Shown: positions 11,941 through 23,430 of the stretch, one piece after another
Position numbering within the stretch: the first letter of the stretch is position 1
Layout: every line of letters starts with the position of its first letter
Assembly: GCA_963680875.1 (NCBI GenBank)
Contig: OY804582.1
Location: 56,376,646-56,440,645 of the forward strand
Direction: 5' to 3'
DNA length: 64,000 nt
From: Bathymodiolus brooksi
Lineage: Eukaryota > Mollusca > Bivalvia > Mytilida > Modiolidae
Program-made: the position numbers and the translations under genes
Notes under the pieces: generated by a model
The model's database searches: none
What the model was told of the DNA's origin: nothing
The model's input: the letters and a program-made list of their open reading frames with translations, nothing else

Positions 11941-12468
11941 AACTTACAAAGCTGCTTTCTCCTCTGTCAAAGACAATCGCTAGGTTAAAACTTACAAAGC
12001 TGCTCTCTCCTCTGTCAAAGACAATCGCTAGGTTAAAACTTACAAAGCTGCTGTCTCCTCTGTCAAAGACAATCGCTAGGATAAAACTTGCAAAGCTGCT
12101 GTCTCCTCTGTCAAAGACAATCGCTAGGTTAAAACTTACAAAGCTGCTGTCTCCTCTGTCAAAGACAATCGCTAGGCTAAAACTTACAAAACTGCTGTCT
12201 CCTCTGTCAAAGACAATCGCTAGGTTAAAACTTACAAAGCTGCTGTCTCCTCTGTCAAAGACAATCGCTAGGTTAAAACATACAAAGCTGATTTCTCCTC
12301 TCTCAAAGACAAACGCTAGGATACAACTTACAAAGCTGCTGTCTCCTCTGTCAAAGACAATCGCTAGGTTAAAACTTACAAAGCTGCCGTCTCCTCTGTC
12401 AAAGACAATCGCTAGGTTAAAACTTACAAAGCTGCTGTTTCCTCTGTCAAAGACAATCGCTAGGTTAA
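11941..12468. repeat. 528-bp tandem duplication, copy 1
   Basis: 11 monomers. GCTGCTTTCTCC at 11,951 and the GATTTCTCCTCTCTC unit at 12,290 recur 528 bp downstream. The pair also exists in the second 5.1-kb block at about 17,056-18,111 and again near 26,228-27,283. Confidence 0.75.
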
Positions 12469-12996
12469 AACTTACAAAGCTGCTTTCTCCTCTGTCAAAG
12501 ACAATCGCTAGGTTAAAACTTACAAAGCTGCTCTCTCCTCTGTCAAAGACAATCGCTAGGTTAAAACTTACAAAGCTGCTGTCTCCTCTGTCAAAGACAA
12601 TCGCTAGGATAAAACTTGCAAAGCTGCTGTCTCCTCTGTCAAAGACAATCGCTAGGTTAAAACTTACAAAGCCGCTGTCTCCTCTGTCAAAGACAATCGC
12701 TAGGCTAAAACTTACAAAACTGCTGTCTCCTCTGTCAAAGACAATCGCTAGGTTAAAACTTACAAAGCTGCTGTCTCCTCTGTCAAAGACAATCGCTAGG
12801 TTAAAACATACAAAGCTGATTTCACCTCTCTCAAAGACAAACGCTAGGATACAACTTACAAAGCTGCTGTCTCCTCTGTCAAAGACAATCGCTAGGTTAA
12901 AACTTACAAAGCTGCTGTCTCCTCTGTCAAAGACAATCGCTAGGTTAAAACTTACAAAGCTGCTGTCTCCTCTGTCAAAGACAATCGCTAGGTTAA
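12469..12996. repeat. 528-bp tandem duplication, copy 2
   Basis: Same marker order as the preceding copy, with private variants GCCGCTGTC near 12,671 and GATTTCACCTCTCTC near 12,818. Those two variants are inherited by the later duplicates at 17,786 and 17,933 and at 26,958 and 27,105. Confidence 0.7.
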
Positions 12997-13190
12997 AACT
13001 TACAAAGCTGCTGTCTCCTCTGTTAAAGACAATCGCTAGGTTAAAACTTACAAAGCTGCTGTCTCCTCTGTCAAAAACAATCGCTAGGTTAAAACTTACA
13101 AAGCTGCTGTCTCTTCTGTCAAAGACAATCGCTAGGTTAAAACTTACAAAGCTGCTGTCTCTTCTGTCAAAGACAATCGCTAGGTTAAAA

Positions 13191-13203
13191 CTGTCAAAAA
13201 AAA
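13191..13203 (+). other. 21-bp deletion junction, the only 27-bp monomer
   Basis: TTAAAACT runs directly into GTCAAAAAAAATCGC. The missing 21 bp is the interval between CTTACAAAG of one monomer and CTGTCAAAG of the next, and the junction keeps the second copy. The parental unit survives at 8,081. Slippage or recombination between these imperfect 9-bp repeats explains it. Confidence 0.85.
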
Positions 13204-14299
13204 TCGCTAGGTTAAAACTTACAAAGCTGCTGTCTCCTCTGTCAAAGACAATCGCTAGGTTAAAACTTACAAAGCTGCTGTCTCCTCTGTCAAAGACAAT
13301 CGGTAGGCTAAAACTTACAAAGCTGCTGTCTCCTCTGTCAAAGACAATCGCTAGGTTAAAACTTACAAAGCTGCTGTCTCCTCTGTCAAAGACAATCGCT
13401 AGGTTAAAACTTACAAAGCTGCTGTCTCCTCTGTCAAAGACAATCGCTAGGATAAAACTTACAAAGCTGCTGTCTCCTCTGTCAAAGACAATCGCTAGGT
13501 TAAAACTTACAAAGCTGCTGTCTCCTCTGTCAAAGACAATCGGTAGGCTAAAACTTACAAAGCTGCTGTCTCCTCTGTCAAAGACAATCGCTAGGTTAAA
13601 ACTTACAAAGCTGCTGTCTCATCTGTCAAAGACAATCGCTAGGATAAAACTTACAAAGCTGCTGTCTCCTCTGTCAAAGAAAATCGCTAGGTTAAAACTT
13701 ACAAAGCTGCTATCTCCTCTGTCAAAGACAATCGCTAGGATAAAACTTACAAAGCTGCTGTCTCCTCTGTCAAAGACAATCGCTAGGTTAAAACTTACAA
13801 AGCTGCTGTCTCCTCTGTCAAAGACAATCGCTAGGATAAAACTTACAAAGCTGCTGTCTCCTCTGTCAAAGAAAATCGCTAGGTTAAAACTTACAAAGCT
13901 GCTGTCTCCTCTGTCAAAGAAAATGGCTAGGATAAAACTTACAAAGCTGCTGTCATCTCTGTCAAAGACAATCGCTAGGTTAAAACTTACAAAGCTGCTG
14001 TCTCCTCTGTCAAAGACAATTGCTAGCTTAAAACTTACAAAGCTGCTGTCACCTCTGTCAAAGACAATCGCTATGTTAAAACTTACAAAGCTGCTGTCTC
14101 CTCTGTGAAAGACAATCGCTAGGTTAAAACTTACAAAGCTGCTGTCTCTTCTGTCAAAGACAATCGCTAGGTTAAAACTTACAAAACTGCTGTCTCCTCT
14201 GTCAAAGACAATCGCTAGGTTAAAACTTACAAAACTGCTGTCTCCTCTGTCAAAGACAATCGCTAGGTTAAAACTTACAAAGCTGCTGTCTCCTCTGTC

Positions 14300-14306
14300 A
14301 AAAAAA
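14300..14306 (+). other. A7 run, 47-bp monomer (-1 bp)
   Basis: Copy of 9,185-9,191, carried along by the 5,115-bp duplication. Confidence 0.85.
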
Positions 14307-15018
14307 TCGTTAGGTTAAAACTTACAAAGCTGCTGTCTCCTTTGTCAAAGACAATCGCTAGGTTAAAACTTACAAAGCTGCTGTCTCCTCTGTCAAGGAC
14401 AATCGCTAGGTTAAAACTTACAAAGCTGCTGTCTCCTCTGTCAAAGACAATCGCTAGGTTAAAACTTACAAAGCTGCTTTCTCCTCTGTCAAAGACAATC
14501 GCTAGGTTAAAACTTACAAAGCTGCTCTCTCCTCTGTCAAAGACAATCGCTAGGTTAAAACTTACAAAGCTGCTGTCTCCTCTGTCAAAGACAATCGCTA
14601 GGTTAAAACTTGCAAAGCTGCTGTCTCCTCTGTCAAAGACAATCGCTAGGTTAAAACTTACAAAGCTGCTGTCTCCTCTGTCAAAGAAAATCGCTAGGTT
14701 AAAACTTACAAAGCTGCTGTCTCCTCTGTCAACGACAATCGCTAGGTTAAAACATACAAAGCTGATGTCTCCTCTGTCAAAGACAAACGCTAGGATACAA
14801 CTTACAAAGCTGCTGTCTCCTCTGTCAAAGACAATCGCTAGGTTAAAACTTACAAAGCTGCTGTCTCCTCTGTCAAAAACAATCGCTAGGTTAAAACTTA
14901 CAAAGCTGCTCTCTCCTCTGTCAAAGACAATCGCTAGGCTAAAACTTACAAAGCTGCTGTCTCTTCTGTCAAAGACAATCGCCCGGTTAAAACTTACAAA
15001 GCTGCTGTCTCCTCTGTC

Positions 15019-15027
15019 AAAAAAAAA
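15019..15027 (+). other. A9 run, 49-bp monomer (+1 bp)
   Basis: Copy of 9,904-9,912, at the same 5,115-bp offset. Confidence 0.85.
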
Positions 15028-18000
15028 TCGCTAGGTTAAAACTTACAAAGCTGCTGTCTCTTCTGTCAAAGACAATCGCTAGGTTAAAACTTACAAAGCT
15101 GCTGTCTCTTCTGTCAAAGACAATCTCTAGGTTAAAACTTACAAAGCTGCTGTCTCCTCTGTCAAAGAAAATCGCTAGGTTAAAACTTACAAAGCTGCTG
15201 TCTCCTCTGTCAAAGACAATCGCTAGGTTAAAACTTACAAAGCTGCTGTCTCCTCTGTCAAAGACAATCGGTAGGCTAAAACTTACAAAGCTGCTGTCTC
15301 CTCTGTCAAAGAAAATCGCTAGGTTAAAACTTACAAAGCTGCTGTCTCCTCTGTCAAAGACAATCGCTAGGTTAAAACTTACAAAGCTGCTGTCTCCTCT
15401 GTCAAAGACAAACGCTAGGATAAAACTTACAAAGCTGCTGTCTCCTCTGTCAAAGACAATCGCTAGGTTAAAACTTACAAAGCTGCTGTCTCCTCTGTCA
15501 AAGAAAAACGCTAGGATAAATCTTACAAAGCTGCTGTCTCCTCTGTCAAAGACAATCGGTAGGCTAAATCTTACAAAGCTGCTGTCTCCTCTGTCAAAGA
15601 CAATCGCTAGGTTAAAACTTACAAATCTGCTCTCTCCTCTGTCAAAGACAATCGGTAGGCTAAATCTTACAAAGCTGCTGTCTCCTCTGTCAAAGAAAAT
15701 CGCTAGGTTAAAACTTACAAAGCTGCTGTCTACTCTGTCAAAGACAATCGCTAGGATAAAACTTACAAAGCTGCTGTCTCCTCTGTCAAAGAAAATCGCT
15801 AGGTTAAAACTTACAAAGCTGCTGTCTCCTCTGTCAAAGACAATCGCTAGGATAAAACTTACAAAGCTGCTGTCACCTCTGTCAAAGACAATCGCTAGGT
15901 TAAAACTTACAAAGCTGCTGTCTCCACTGTCAAAGACAATCGCTAGGATAAAACTTACAAAGCTGCTGTCTCCTCTGTCAAAGAAAATCGCTAGGTTAAA
16001 ACTTACAAAGCTGCTGTCTCATATCTCAAAGACAATCGCTAGGTTAAAACTTACAAAGCTGCTGTCTCTTCTGTCAAAGACAATCGCTAGGTTAAAACTT
16101 GCAAAGCTGCTGTCTCTTCTGTCAAAGACAATCGCTAGGTTAAAACTTACAAAGCTGCTGTCTCCTCTGTCAAAGACAATCGGTAGGCTAAAACTTACAA
16201 AGCTGCTGTCTCCTCTGTCAAAGACAATCGCTAGGTTAAAACTTACAAAGCTGCTGTCTCCTCTGTCAAAGACAATCGCTAGGTTAAAATTTACAAAGCT
16301 GCTGTCTCCTCTGTCAAAGACAAACGCTAGGATAAAACTTACAAAGCTGCTGTCTCCTCTGTCAAAGACAATCGCTAGGTTAAAACTTACAAAGCTGCTG
16401 TCTCCTCTCTCAAAGACAATCGGTAGGCTAAAACTTACAAAGCTGCTGTCTCCTCTGTCAAAGACAATCGCTAGGTTCAAACTTACAAAGCTGCTGTCTC
16501 ATCTGTCAAAGACAATCGCTAGGATAAAACTTACAAAGCTGCTGTCTCCTCTGTCAAAGAAAATCGCTAGGTTAAAACTTACAAAGCTGCTGTCTCCTCT
16601 GTCAAAGACAATCGCTAGGTTAAAACTTACAAAGCTGCTGTCACCTCTGTCAAAGACAATCGCTAGGTTAAAACTTACAAAGCTGCTGTCTCCTCTGTCA
16701 AAGACAATCGCTAGGATAAAACTTACAAAGCTGCTGTCTCCTCTGTCAAAGAAAATCGCTAGGTTAAAACTTACAAAGATGCTGTCTCCTCTGTCAAAGA
16801 CAATCGCTAGGATAAAACTTACAAAGCTGCTGTCATCTCTGTCAAAGACAATCGCTAGGTTAAAACTTACAAAGCTGCTGTCTCCTCTGTCAAAGACAAT
16901 TGCTAGCTTAAAACTTACAAAGCTGCTGTCACCTCTGTCAAAGACAATCGCTAGGTTAAAACTTACAAAGCTGCTGTCTCCTCTGTGAAAGACAATCGCT
17001 AGGTTAAAACTTACAAAGCTGCTGTTTCTTCTGTCAAAGACAATCGCTAGGTTAAAACTTACAAAGCTGCTTTCTCCTCTGTCAAAGACAATCGCTAGGT
17101 TAAAACTTACAAAGCTGCTCTCTCCTCTGTCAAAGACAATCGCTAGGTTAAAACTTACAAAGCTGCTGTCTCCTCTGTCAAAGACAATCGCTAGGATAAA
17201 ACTTGCAAAGCTGCTGTCTCCTCTGTCAAAGACAATCGCTAGGTTAAAACTTACAAAGCTGCTGTCTCCTCTGTCAAAGACAATCGCTAGGCTAAAACTT
17301 ACAAAACTGCTGTCTCCTCTGTCAAAGACAATCGCTAGGTTAAAACTTACAAAGCTGCTGTCTCCTCTGTCAAAGACAATCGCTAGGTTAAAACATACAA
17401 AGCTGATTTCTCCTCTCTCAAAGACAAACGCTAGGATACAACTTACAAAGCTGCTGTCTCCTCTGTCAAAGACAATCGCTAGGTTAAAACTTACAAAGCT
17501 GCCGTCTCCTCTGTCAAAGACAATCGCTAGGTTAAAACTTACAAAGCTGCTGTTTCCTCTGTCAAAGACAATCGCTAGGTTAAAACTTACAAAGCTGCTT
17601 TCTCCTCTGTCAAAGACAATCGCTAGGTTAAAACTTACAAAGCTGCTCTCTCCTCTGTCAAAGACAATCGCTAGGTTAAAACTTACAAAGCTGCTGTCTC
17701 CTCTGTCAAAGACAATCGCTAGGATAAAACTTGCAAAGCTGCTGTCTCCTCTGTCAAAGACAATCGCTAGGTTAAAACTTACAAAGCCGCTGTCTCCTCT
17801 GTCAAAGACAATCGCTAGGCTAAAACTTACAAAACTGCTGTCTCCTCTGTCAAAGACAATCGCTAGGTTAAAACTTACAAAGCTGCTGTCTCCTCTGTCA
17901 AAGACAATCGCTAGGTTAAAACATACAAAGCTGATTTCACCTCTCTCAAAGACAAACGCTAGGATACAACTTACAAAGCTGCTGTCTCCTCTGTCAAAGA

Positions 18001-18619
18001 CAATCGCTAGGTTAAAACTTACAAAGCTGCCGTCTCCTCTGTCAAAGACAATCGCTAGGTTAAAACTTACAAAGCTGCTGTCTCCTCTGTCAAAGACAAT
18101 CGCTAGGTTAAAACTTACAAAGCTGCTGTCTCCTCTGTCAAAGACAATCGCTAGGTTAAAACTTACAAAGCTGCTGTCTCCTCCGTCAAAGAAAATCGCT
18201 AGGTTAAAACTTACAAAGATGCTGTCTCCTCTGTCAAAGACAATCGCTAGGATAAAACTTACAAAGCTGCTGTCATCTCTGTCAAAGACAATCGCTAGGT
18301 TAAAACTTACAAAGCTGCTGTCTCCTCTGTCAAAGACAATTGCTAGCTTAAAACTTACAAAGCTGCTGTCACCTCTGTCAAAGACAATCGCTAGGTTAAA
18401 ACTTACAAAGCTGCTGTCTCCTCTGTGAAAGACAATCGCTAGGTTAAAACTTACAAAGCTGCTGTTTCTTCTGTCAAAGACAATCGCTAGGTTAAAACTT
18501 ACAAAGCTGCTGTCTCTTCTGTCAAAGACAATCGCTAGGTTAAAACTTACAAAGCTGCTGTCTCTTCTGTCAAAGACAATCGCTAGGTTAAAACTTACAA
18601 AGCAGCTGTCTCTTCTGTC

Positions 18620-18628
18620 AAAAAAAAA
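18620..18628 (+). other. A9 run, 49-bp monomer (+1 bp)
   Basis: It lies in a short group of unusual units with AAGCAGCTGTC, AAGCGGCTGTC and TGTCGAAGACAATAGC. The same group surrounds the A9 runs at 27,792 and 45,268. Confidence 0.85.
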
Positions 18629-18960
18629 TCGCTAGGTTAAAACTTACAAAGCGGCTGTCTCTTCTGTCGAAGACAATAGCTAGGTTAAAACTTACAAAGC
18701 GGCTGTCTCTTCTGTCAAAGACAATCGCTAGGTTAAAACTTACAAAGCTGCTGTCTCCTCTGTCAAAGAAAATCGCTAGGTTAAAACTTACAAAGCTGCT
18801 GTCTCCTCTGTCAAAGACAATCGCTAGGTTAAAACTTACAAAGCTGCTGTCTCCTCTGTCAAAGACAATCGGTAGGCTAAAATTTACAAAGCTGCTGTCT
18901 CCTCTGTCAAAGAAAATCGCTAGGTTAAAACTTACAAAGCTGCTGTCTCCTCTGTCAAAG

Positions 18961-19920
18961 ACAATCGCTAGGTTAAAACTTACAAAGCTCCTGTCTCCTC
19001 TGTCAAAGACAAACGCTAGGATAAAACTTACAAAGCTGCTGTCTCCTCTGTCAAAGACAATCGCTAGGTTAAAACTTACAAAGCTGCTGTCTCCTCTGTC
19101 AAAGAAAAACGCTAGGATAAAACTTACAAAGCTGCTGTCTCCTCTGTCAAAGACAATCGCTAGGTTAAAACTTACAAAGCTGCTGTCTCCTCTGTCAAAG
19201 ACAATCGCTAGGTTAAAACTTACAAAGCTGCTGTCTCCTCTGTCAAAGACAATCGGTAGGCTAAATCTTACAAAGCTGCTGTCTCCTCTGTCAAAGACAA
19301 TCGCTAGGATAAAACTTACAAAGCTGCTGTCTCCTCTGTCAAAGAAAATCGCTAGGTTAAAACTTACAAAGCTGCTGTCTCCTCTGTCAAAGACAATCGC
19401 TAGGATAAAACTTACAAAGCTGCTGTCACCTCTGTCAAAGACAATCGCTAGGTTAAAACTTACAAAGCTGCTGTCTCCACTGTCAAAGACAATCGCTAGG
19501 ATAAAACTTACAAAGCTGCTGTCTCCTCTGTCAAAGAAAATCGCTAGGTTAAAACTTACAAAGCTGCTGTCTCCTATCTCAAAGACAATCGCTAGGTTAA
19601 AACTTACAAAGCTGCTGTCTCTTCTGTCAAAGACAATCGCTAGGTTAAAACTTGCAAAGCTGCTGTCTCTTCTGTCAAAGACAATCGCTAGGTTAAAACT
19701 TACAAAGCTGCTGTCTCCTCTGTCAAAGACAATCGGTAGGCTAAAACTTACAAAGCTGCTGTCTCCTCTGTCAAAGACAATCGCTAGGTTAAAACTTACA
19801 AAGCTGCTGTCCCCTCTGTCAAAGACAATCGCTAGGTTAAAACATACAAAGCTGCTGTCTCCTCTGTCAAAGAAAAACGCTAGGATAAAACTTACAAAGC
19901 TGCTGTCTCCTCTGTCAAAG
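18961..19920. repeat. 960-bp tandem duplication, copy 1a
   Basis: 20 monomers beginning with the AAGCTCCTGTCTCC unit. Other markers are GTCTCCACTG, GTCTCCTATCTC, CTTGCAAAG and GTCCCCTCTG. It carries a private AACATAC near 19,851 where the sister copies have AACTTAC. Confidence 0.85.
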
Positions 19921-20880
19921 ACAATCGCTAGGTTAAAACTTACAAAGCTCCTGTCTCCTCTGTCAAAGACAAACGCTAGGATAAAACTTACAAAGCTGCT
20001 GTCTCCTCTGTCAAAGACAATCGCTAGGTTAAAACTTACAAAGCTGCTGTCTCCTCTGTCAAAGAAAAACGCTAGGATAAAACTTACAAAGCTGCTGTCT
20101 CCTCTGTCAAAGACAATCGCTAGGTTAAAACTTACAAAGCTGCTGTCTCCTCTGTCAAAGACAATCGCTAGGTTAAAACTTACAAAGCTGCTGTCTCCTC
20201 TGTCAAAGACAATCGGTAGGCTAAATCTTACAAAGCTGCTGTCTCCTCTGTCAAAGACAATCGCTAGGATAAAACTTACAAAGCTGCTGTCTCCTCTGTC
20301 AAAGAAAATCGCTAGGTTAAAACTTACAAAGCTGCTGTCTCCTCTGTCAAAGACAATCGCTAGGATAAAACTTACAAAGCTGCTGTCACCTCTGTCAAAG
20401 ACAATCGCTAGGTTAAAACTTACAAAGCTGCTGTCTCCACTGTCAAAGACAATCGCTAGGATAAAACTTACAAAGCTGCTGTCTCCTCTGTCAAAGAAAA
20501 TCGCTAGGTTAAAACTTACAAAGCTGCTGTCTCCTATCTCAAAGACAATCGCTAGGTTAAAACTTACAAAGCTGCTGTCTCTTCTGTCAAAGACAATCGC
20601 TAGGTTAAAACTTGCAAAGCTGCTGTCTCTTCTGTCAAAGACAATCGCTAGGTTAAAACTTACAAAGCTGCTGTCTCCTCTGTCAAAGACAATCGGTAGG
20701 CTAAAACTTACAAAGCTGCTGTCTCCTCTGTCAAAGACAATCGCTAGGTTAAAACTTACAAAGCTGCTGTCCCCTCTGTCAAAGACAATCGCTAGGTTAA
20801 AACTTACAAAGCTGCTGTCTCCTCTGTCAAAGAAAAACGCTAGGATAAAACTTACAAAGCTGCTGTCTCCTCTGTCAAAG
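19921..20880. repeat. 960-bp tandem duplication, copy 1b
   Basis: It matches the preceding 960 bp line for line except for the single change near 19,851. The next unit (TGTGAAAG with CGGTAGG, near 20,922) marks the end of the pair. Confidence 0.85.
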
Positions 20881-22796
20881 ACAATCGCTAGGTTAAAACT
20901 TACAAAGCTGCTGTCTCCTCTGTGAAAGACAATCGGTAGGCTAAAACTTACAAAGCTGCTGTCTCCTCTGTCAAAGACAATCGCTAGGTTAAAACTTACA
21001 AAGCTGCTGTCTCATCTGTCAAAGACAATCGCTAGGATAAAACTTACAAAGCTGCTGTCTCCTCTGTCAAAGAAAATCGCTAGGTTAAAACTTACAAAGC
21101 TGCTGTCTCCTCTGTCAAAGACAATCGCTAGGTTAAAACTTACAAAGCTGCTGTCACCTCTGTCAAAGACAATCGCTAGGTTAAAACTTACAAAGCTGCT
21201 GTCTCCTCTGTCAAAGACAATCGCTAGGATAAAACTTACAAAGCTGCTGTCTCCTCTGTCAAAGAAAATCGCTAGGTTAAAACTTACAAAGATGCTGTCT
21301 CCTCTGTCAAAGACAATCGCTAGGATAAAACTTACAAAGCTGCTGTCATCTCTGTCAAAGACAATCGCTAGGTTAAAACTTACAAAGCTGCTGTCTCCTC
21401 TGTCAAAGACAATTGCTAGCTTAAAACTTACAAAGCTGCTGTCACCTCTGTCAAAGACAATCGCTAGGTTAAAACTTACAAAGCTGCTGTCTCCTCTGTG
21501 AAAGACAATCGCTAGGTTAAAACTTACAAAGCTGCTGTTTCTTCTGTCAAAGACAATCGCTAGGTTAAAACTTACAAAGCTGCTGTCTCCTTTGTCAAAG
21601 ACAATCGCTAGGTTAAAACTTACAAAGCTGCTGTCTCCTCTGTCAAGGACAATCGCTAGGTTAAAACTTACAAAGCTGCTGTCTCCTCTGTCAAAGACAA
21701 TTGCTAGGTTAAAACTTACAAAGCTGCTTTCTCCTCTGTCAAAGACAATCGCTAGGTTAAAACTTACAAAGCTGCTCTCTCCTCTGTCAAAGACAATCGC
21801 TAGGTTAAAACTTACAAAGCTGCTGTCTCCTCTGTCAAAGACAATCGCTAGGATAAAACTTGCAAAGCTGCTGTCTCCTCTGTCAAAGACAATCGCTAGG
21901 TTAAAACTTACAAAGCTGCTGTCTCCTCTGTCAAAGACAATCGCTAGGCTAAAACTTACAAAACTGCTGTCTCCTCTGTCAAAGACAATCGCTAGGTTAA
22001 AACTTACAAAGCTGCTGTCTCCTCTGTCAAAGACAATCGCTAGGTTAAAACATACAAAGCTGATTTCTCCTCTCTCAAAGACAAACGCTAGGATACAACT
22101 TACAAAGCTGCTGTCTCCTCTGTCAAAGACAATCGCTAGGTTAAAACTTACAAAGCTGCTGTCTCCTCTGTCAAAGACAATCGCTGGGTTAAAACTTACA
22201 AAGCTGCTGTCACCTCTGTCAAAGACAATCGCTAGGTTAAAACTTACAAAGCTGCTGTCTCCTCTGTCAAAGACAATCGCTAGGATAAAACTTACAAAGC
22301 TGCTGTCTCCTCTGTCAAAGAAAATCGCTAGGTTAAAACTTACAAAGATGCTGTCTCCTCTGTCAAAGACAATCGCTAGGATAAAACTTACAAAGCTGCT
22401 ATCATCTCTGTCAAAGACAATCGCTAGGTTAAAACTTACAAAGCTGCTGTCTCCTCTGTCAAAGACAATTGCTAGCTTAAAACTTACAAAGCTGCTGTCA
22501 CCTCTGTCAAAGACAATCGCTAGGTTAAAACTTACAAAGCTGCTGTCTCCTCTGTGAAAGACAATCGCTAGGTTAAAACTTACAAAGCTGCTGTTTCTTC
22601 TGTCAAAGACAATCGCTAGGTTAAAACTTACAAAGCTGCTTTCTCCTCTGTCAAAGACAATCGCTAGGTTAAAACTTACAAAGCTGCTCTCTCCTCTGTC
22701 AAAGACAATCGCTAGGTTAAAACTTACAAAGCTGCTGTCTCCTCTGTCAAAGACAATCGCTAGGATAAAACTTGCAAAGCTGCTGTCTCCTCTGTC

Positions 22797-22805
22797 AAAA
22801 AAAAA
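22797..22805 (+). other. A9 run, 49-bp monomer (+1 bp)
   Basis: It follows a CTTGCAAAG unit and is itself followed by two CTCTTCTG units, the second with AATCTCTAGG. This four-unit context is shared with the A9 runs at 23,422, 24,911, 31,969, 38,306 and 42,915, which identifies them as copies of one event. Confidence 0.85.
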
Positions 22806-23421
22806 TCGCTAGGTTAAAACTTACAAAGCTGCTGTCTCTTCTGTCAAAGACAATCGCTAGGTTAAAACTTACAAAGCTGCTGTCTCTTCTGTCAAAGACA
22901 ATCTCTAGGTTAAAACTTACAAAGCTGCTGTCTCCTCTGTCAAAGAAAATCGCTAGGTTAAAACTTACAAAGCTGCTGTCTCCTCTGTCAAAGACAATCG
23001 CTAGGTTAAAACTTACAAAGCTGCTGTCTCCTCTGTCAAAGACAATCGGTAGGCTAAAACTTACAAAGCTGCTGTCTCCTCTGTCAAAGACAATCGCTAG
23101 GTTAAAACATACAAAGCTGATTTCTCCTCTCTCAAAGACAAACGCTAGGATACAACTTACAAAGCTGCTGTCTCCTCTGTCAAAGACAATCGCTAGGTTA
23201 AAACTTACAAAGCTGCTGTCTCCTCTGTCAAAGACAATCGCTAGGTTAAAACTTACAAAGCTGCTGTCACCTCTGTCAAAGACAATCGCTAGGTTAAAAC
23301 TTACAAAGCTGCTGTCTCCTCTGTCAAAGACAATCGCTAGGATAAAACTTACAAAGCTGCTGTCTCCTCTGTCAAAGACAATCGCTAGGATAAAACTTGC
23401 AAAGCTGCTGTCTCCTCTGTC

Positions 23422-23430
23422 AAAAAAAAA
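23422..23430 (+). other. A9 run, 49-bp monomer (+1 bp)
   Basis: It lies 625 bp after the A9 at 22,797 and is followed by two AATCTCTAGG units instead of one, so a single 48-bp unit was duplicated here. Confidence 0.85.

Larger units (their letters stand above)
7705..12840. repeat. 5.1-kb tandem duplication, copy 1 (5,136 bp, 107 monomers)
   Basis: The copy starts at the ACGCTAGGATACAAC unit (7,705) and ends where the same unit begins again (12,841). Marker order and even the A7 and A9 length variants are shared with the following copy. It overlaps the 1,968-bp repeat, so it was duplicated after that repeat had formed. Private differences I found are G at 10,050 (A in copy 2) and A at 10,492 (C in copy 2). 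Confidence 0.85.
12841..17955. repeat. 5.1-kb tandem duplication, copy 2 (5,115 bp)
   Basis: It is identical in marker order to 7,705-12,840, at offset 5,136 before 13,193 and 5,115 after it, because of one 21-bp deletion. Differences I found are that deletion and three substitutions (A at 15,165, C at 15,607, T at 14,074 where copy 1 has G). Divergence this low over 5 kb means a very recent duplication or ongoing conversion. The match ends by about 18,016, where this side has GCCGTCTCC and the first copy's continuation has GCTGTCTCC. Confidence 0.85.
16085..23080. repeat. 9,172-bp-period block, copy 1
   Basis: About 7.0 kb that recurs 9,172 bp downstream (191 monomers plus 4 bp, the 4 being A9 insertions at 18,620, 22,797, 23,422 and 24,911). 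Shared markers include the TTGCAAAG unit near 16,096, GCCGCTGTC at 17,786, CAGCTGTC at 18,603, TGTCGAAG near 18,666, AAGCTCCTG at 18,986 and the A9 at 22,797. It overlaps the end of the 5.1-kb duplication, so it is younger than that duplication. Confidence 0.8.
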
